Source of the DNA: Paracoccus maritimus
GTDB lineage: Bacteria > Pseudomonadota > Alphaproteobacteria > Rhodobacterales > Rhodobacteraceae
Assembly (NCBI RefSeq): GCF_025195095.1
Contig: NZ_JANAVZ010000007.1
Location: forward strand, 124,001 to 188,000
DNA: 64,000 bases
Reading direction: 5' to 3'
How positions within the stretch are numbered: position 1 is the first letter of the stretch; each line of letters opens with the position of its first letter. A program made the position numbers and the translations under genes. The notes below the pieces were generated by a model. That model was given only the letters and a program-made list of their open reading frames with translations, did not search any database and was not told the DNA's origin. This document shows positions 62,907 through 64,000 of the stretch, piece after piece.

Positions 62907-62936
62907 TGCCGCGGCGGCCCAGAGGTCGCCGCGGCA
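62907..62936 (+). terminator. hairpin after the phytase-like gene
   Basis: Perfect 10-bp stem TGCCGCGGCG / CGCCGCGGCA with a 10-nt loop, 17 bp after the stop. No T run follows. It separates the esterase unit from serC. Confidence 0.55.
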
Positions 62937-62989
62937 TCGGTGCCGGACCGGAATCGCCGGGAGCCGATTTTTCAGTTGCAGTCCAAGCC

Positions 62990-63056
62990 GTGACACCCTA
63001 TCCCGTGCGGCGGGACACCCTTCCCCAACGAAGGGCTTTTAGCTGGAAGGCTGAGT
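62990..63056 (+). ncRNA. serC leader RNA motif
   Basis: Two hairpins just before serC: TCCCG-TGCGG-CGGGA (63001-63015) and CCCTT-8 nt-AAGGG (63018-63035), then CTTTT and the ribosome site GGAAGG (63045-63050). CCTTCC at 63019-63024 can instead pair with GGAAGG, hiding the ribosome site. This matches, as remembered, the alphaproteobacterial serC leader (Rfam RF00517), whose last stem overlaps the serC ribosome site. Ligand not known. Confidence 0.75.
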
Positions 63057-63060
63057 CACA

Positions 63061-64000
63061 TGACTGATCTGACGATCCCGGCCGCGCGGCCGGCAAATCC
63101 GCGCTTTTCGTCTGGCCCATGCGCCAAATTCCCCGAATATGATCTGAACCTGCTGTCCGACGCTCCTCTGGGGCGCTCGCACCGCGCCGCTGTCGGCAAG
63201 GCGAAGCTGGCCGAGGCAATCGACAAGACGCGCGAGGTTCTGGGCGTTCCCGCAGATTACCGCATCGGCATCGTTCCGGCCTCGGATACCGGCGCGGTCG
63301 AGATGGCCATGTGGACCATGCTGGGCGCCCGCCCCGTCGAGATGCTGGCTTGGGAAAGCTTCGGCGAAGGCTGGGTCACCGACGCGGTCAAGCAGCTGAA
63401 GCTGGACGCCACCATCCGCAAGGCCGATTACGGCCAGATCGTCGATTTCGCCGAAGTCGATTTCGACAAGGACGTCGTCTTCACCTGGAACGGCACGACC
63501 AGCGGCGTGCGTGTGCCGAATGGGGATGCCATTCCGGCCGACCGCGATGGCCTGACTATCTGCGACGCCACCAGCGCCGCGTTCGCCATGGATCTGCCCT
63601 TTGACAAGCTGGATGTCGTGACCTTCAGCTGGCAGAAAGTGCTGGGCGGCGAGGCCGCGCATGGAATGCTGATCCTGTCACCCCGCGCTGTCGAGCGGCT
63701 GGAAAGCTTTACCCCCGACCGTCCGCTGCCCAAGATCTTTCGCCTGACGAAGGGCAGCAAGCTGATCGAAGGCATCTTCCGTGGCGAGACCATCAACACG
63801 CCCTCGATGCTGGCGGTTGAAGACTATCTGGCGGCCCTGAACTGGGCACAGCAGATCGGTGGGTTGAAAGGCCTGATCGCGCGTGCCGATGCCAATGCGA
63901 AAGCTGTTCGCGATTTCATCGCCGACAAGGATTGGATCGCCGATCTGGCTGATGATCCGGCGACGGCATCGACGACCAGCGTCTGCCTGAAATTCACCGA
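63061..64000 (+). CDS. serC: phosphoserine aminotransferase (3' end outside window)
   Basis: The first 313 codons; the frame is open at the right edge (full family length about 380-390). PLP enzyme converting 3-phosphohydroxypyruvate and glutamate to phosphoserine. Seen: [13 protein letters not shown] at the start, [31 protein letters not shown]169 ([12 protein letters not shown]) and Schiff-base K193 ([10 protein letters not shown]). This is the alphaproteobacterial long form (TIGR01365). Probably followed by serA outside the window. Confidence 0.96.

Noticed and set aside
62976..63004. TTGCAG-17-TATCCC as a serC promoter
   Set aside because: It would start transcription inside the leader motif and delete its first hairpin, so the real promoter is probably further upstream.
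1..64000. Mobile elements, CRISPR arrays, phage or toxin-antitoxin genes
   Set aside because: No transposase, integrase, spaced direct-repeat array or target-site pattern was found by reading both strands; the tRNA-Gln has no adjacent integrase or duplicated 3' end.

Overview
The window reads as chromosomal DNA of a GC-rich alphaproteobacterium of the Rhodobacterales, most likely Paracoccus or a close relative. This rests on codon usage, a serC leader RNA of the alphaproteobacterial type, a fused 4TM/12TM TRAP permease with TAXI binding protein, the Avi_7169/Avi_7170 carboxymuconolactone-decarboxylase (CMD) pair, and a complete PQQ-ethanol dehydrogenase relay cluster. No insertion sequence, phage gene, CRISPR array or rRNA was seen. 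One tRNA gene (Gln-TTG) is present. Coding density is very high and many operons use ATGA overlaps.

Layout. 1-640: tail of a DEDDh exonuclease and a small exported protein. 707-6851: quinoprotein alcohol oxidation, with a rhodanese-like CxxxCW protein facing cytochrome c (PedF-like), SoxYZ-like carrier, zinc metallohydrolase, PQQ ethanol dehydrogenase (ExaA/PedE type), pentapeptide protein and a small periplasmic protein. 6862-11885: prfC, an unrecognised 488-residue protein, and formate-tetrahydrofolate ligase. 11943-17800 (minus strand): aminotransferase, TAXI-TRAP importer and universal stress protein. 17841-24893: a CMD protein, a uracil-DNA-glycosylase-like protein, capsule export genes (kpsT/kpsE-like) fused by overlaps to kdsA and a BON-MscS channel, and a flavoprotein. 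24988-28752: tRNA-Gln, an XRE-cupin regulator, threonine catabolism (kbl-tdh) and an Lrp-type regulator.

28855-39523 is the least conventional part: a class V PLP enzyme, MFS exporter, flavin monooxygenase, two CMD-family proteins, an octopine/nopaline-type dehydrogenase and a spermidine/putrescine-type ABC importer, all on one strand. A 16-bp near-palindrome upstream of kbl recurs (13/16) upstream of the opine-dehydrogenase/transporter operon. This suggests one regulator, plausibly the neighbouring XRE-cupin protein, ties threonine/glycine metabolism to this uncharacterised catabolic locus.

39859-48017 is a self-contained sugar-acid operon (GntR, DctPQM TRAP, L-idonate/L-gulonate 5-dehydrogenase, UxuA, UxuB-type reductase, KDG kinase). 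It fits L-gulonate to D-fructuronate to D-mannonate to 2-keto-3-deoxygluconate (KDG) to its 6-phosphate (KDPG). 48073-52679 holds an amidohydrolase, a LysR regulator and glutaryl-CoA dehydrogenase with a glutarate CoA-transferase-like gene. 52816-58109 is a dipeptide-type ABC importer. 58181-64000 holds an aldo/keto reductase, CbpA/CbpM chaperones, a phytase-like esterase, and the serC leader with the 5' part of serC, which runs off the window.
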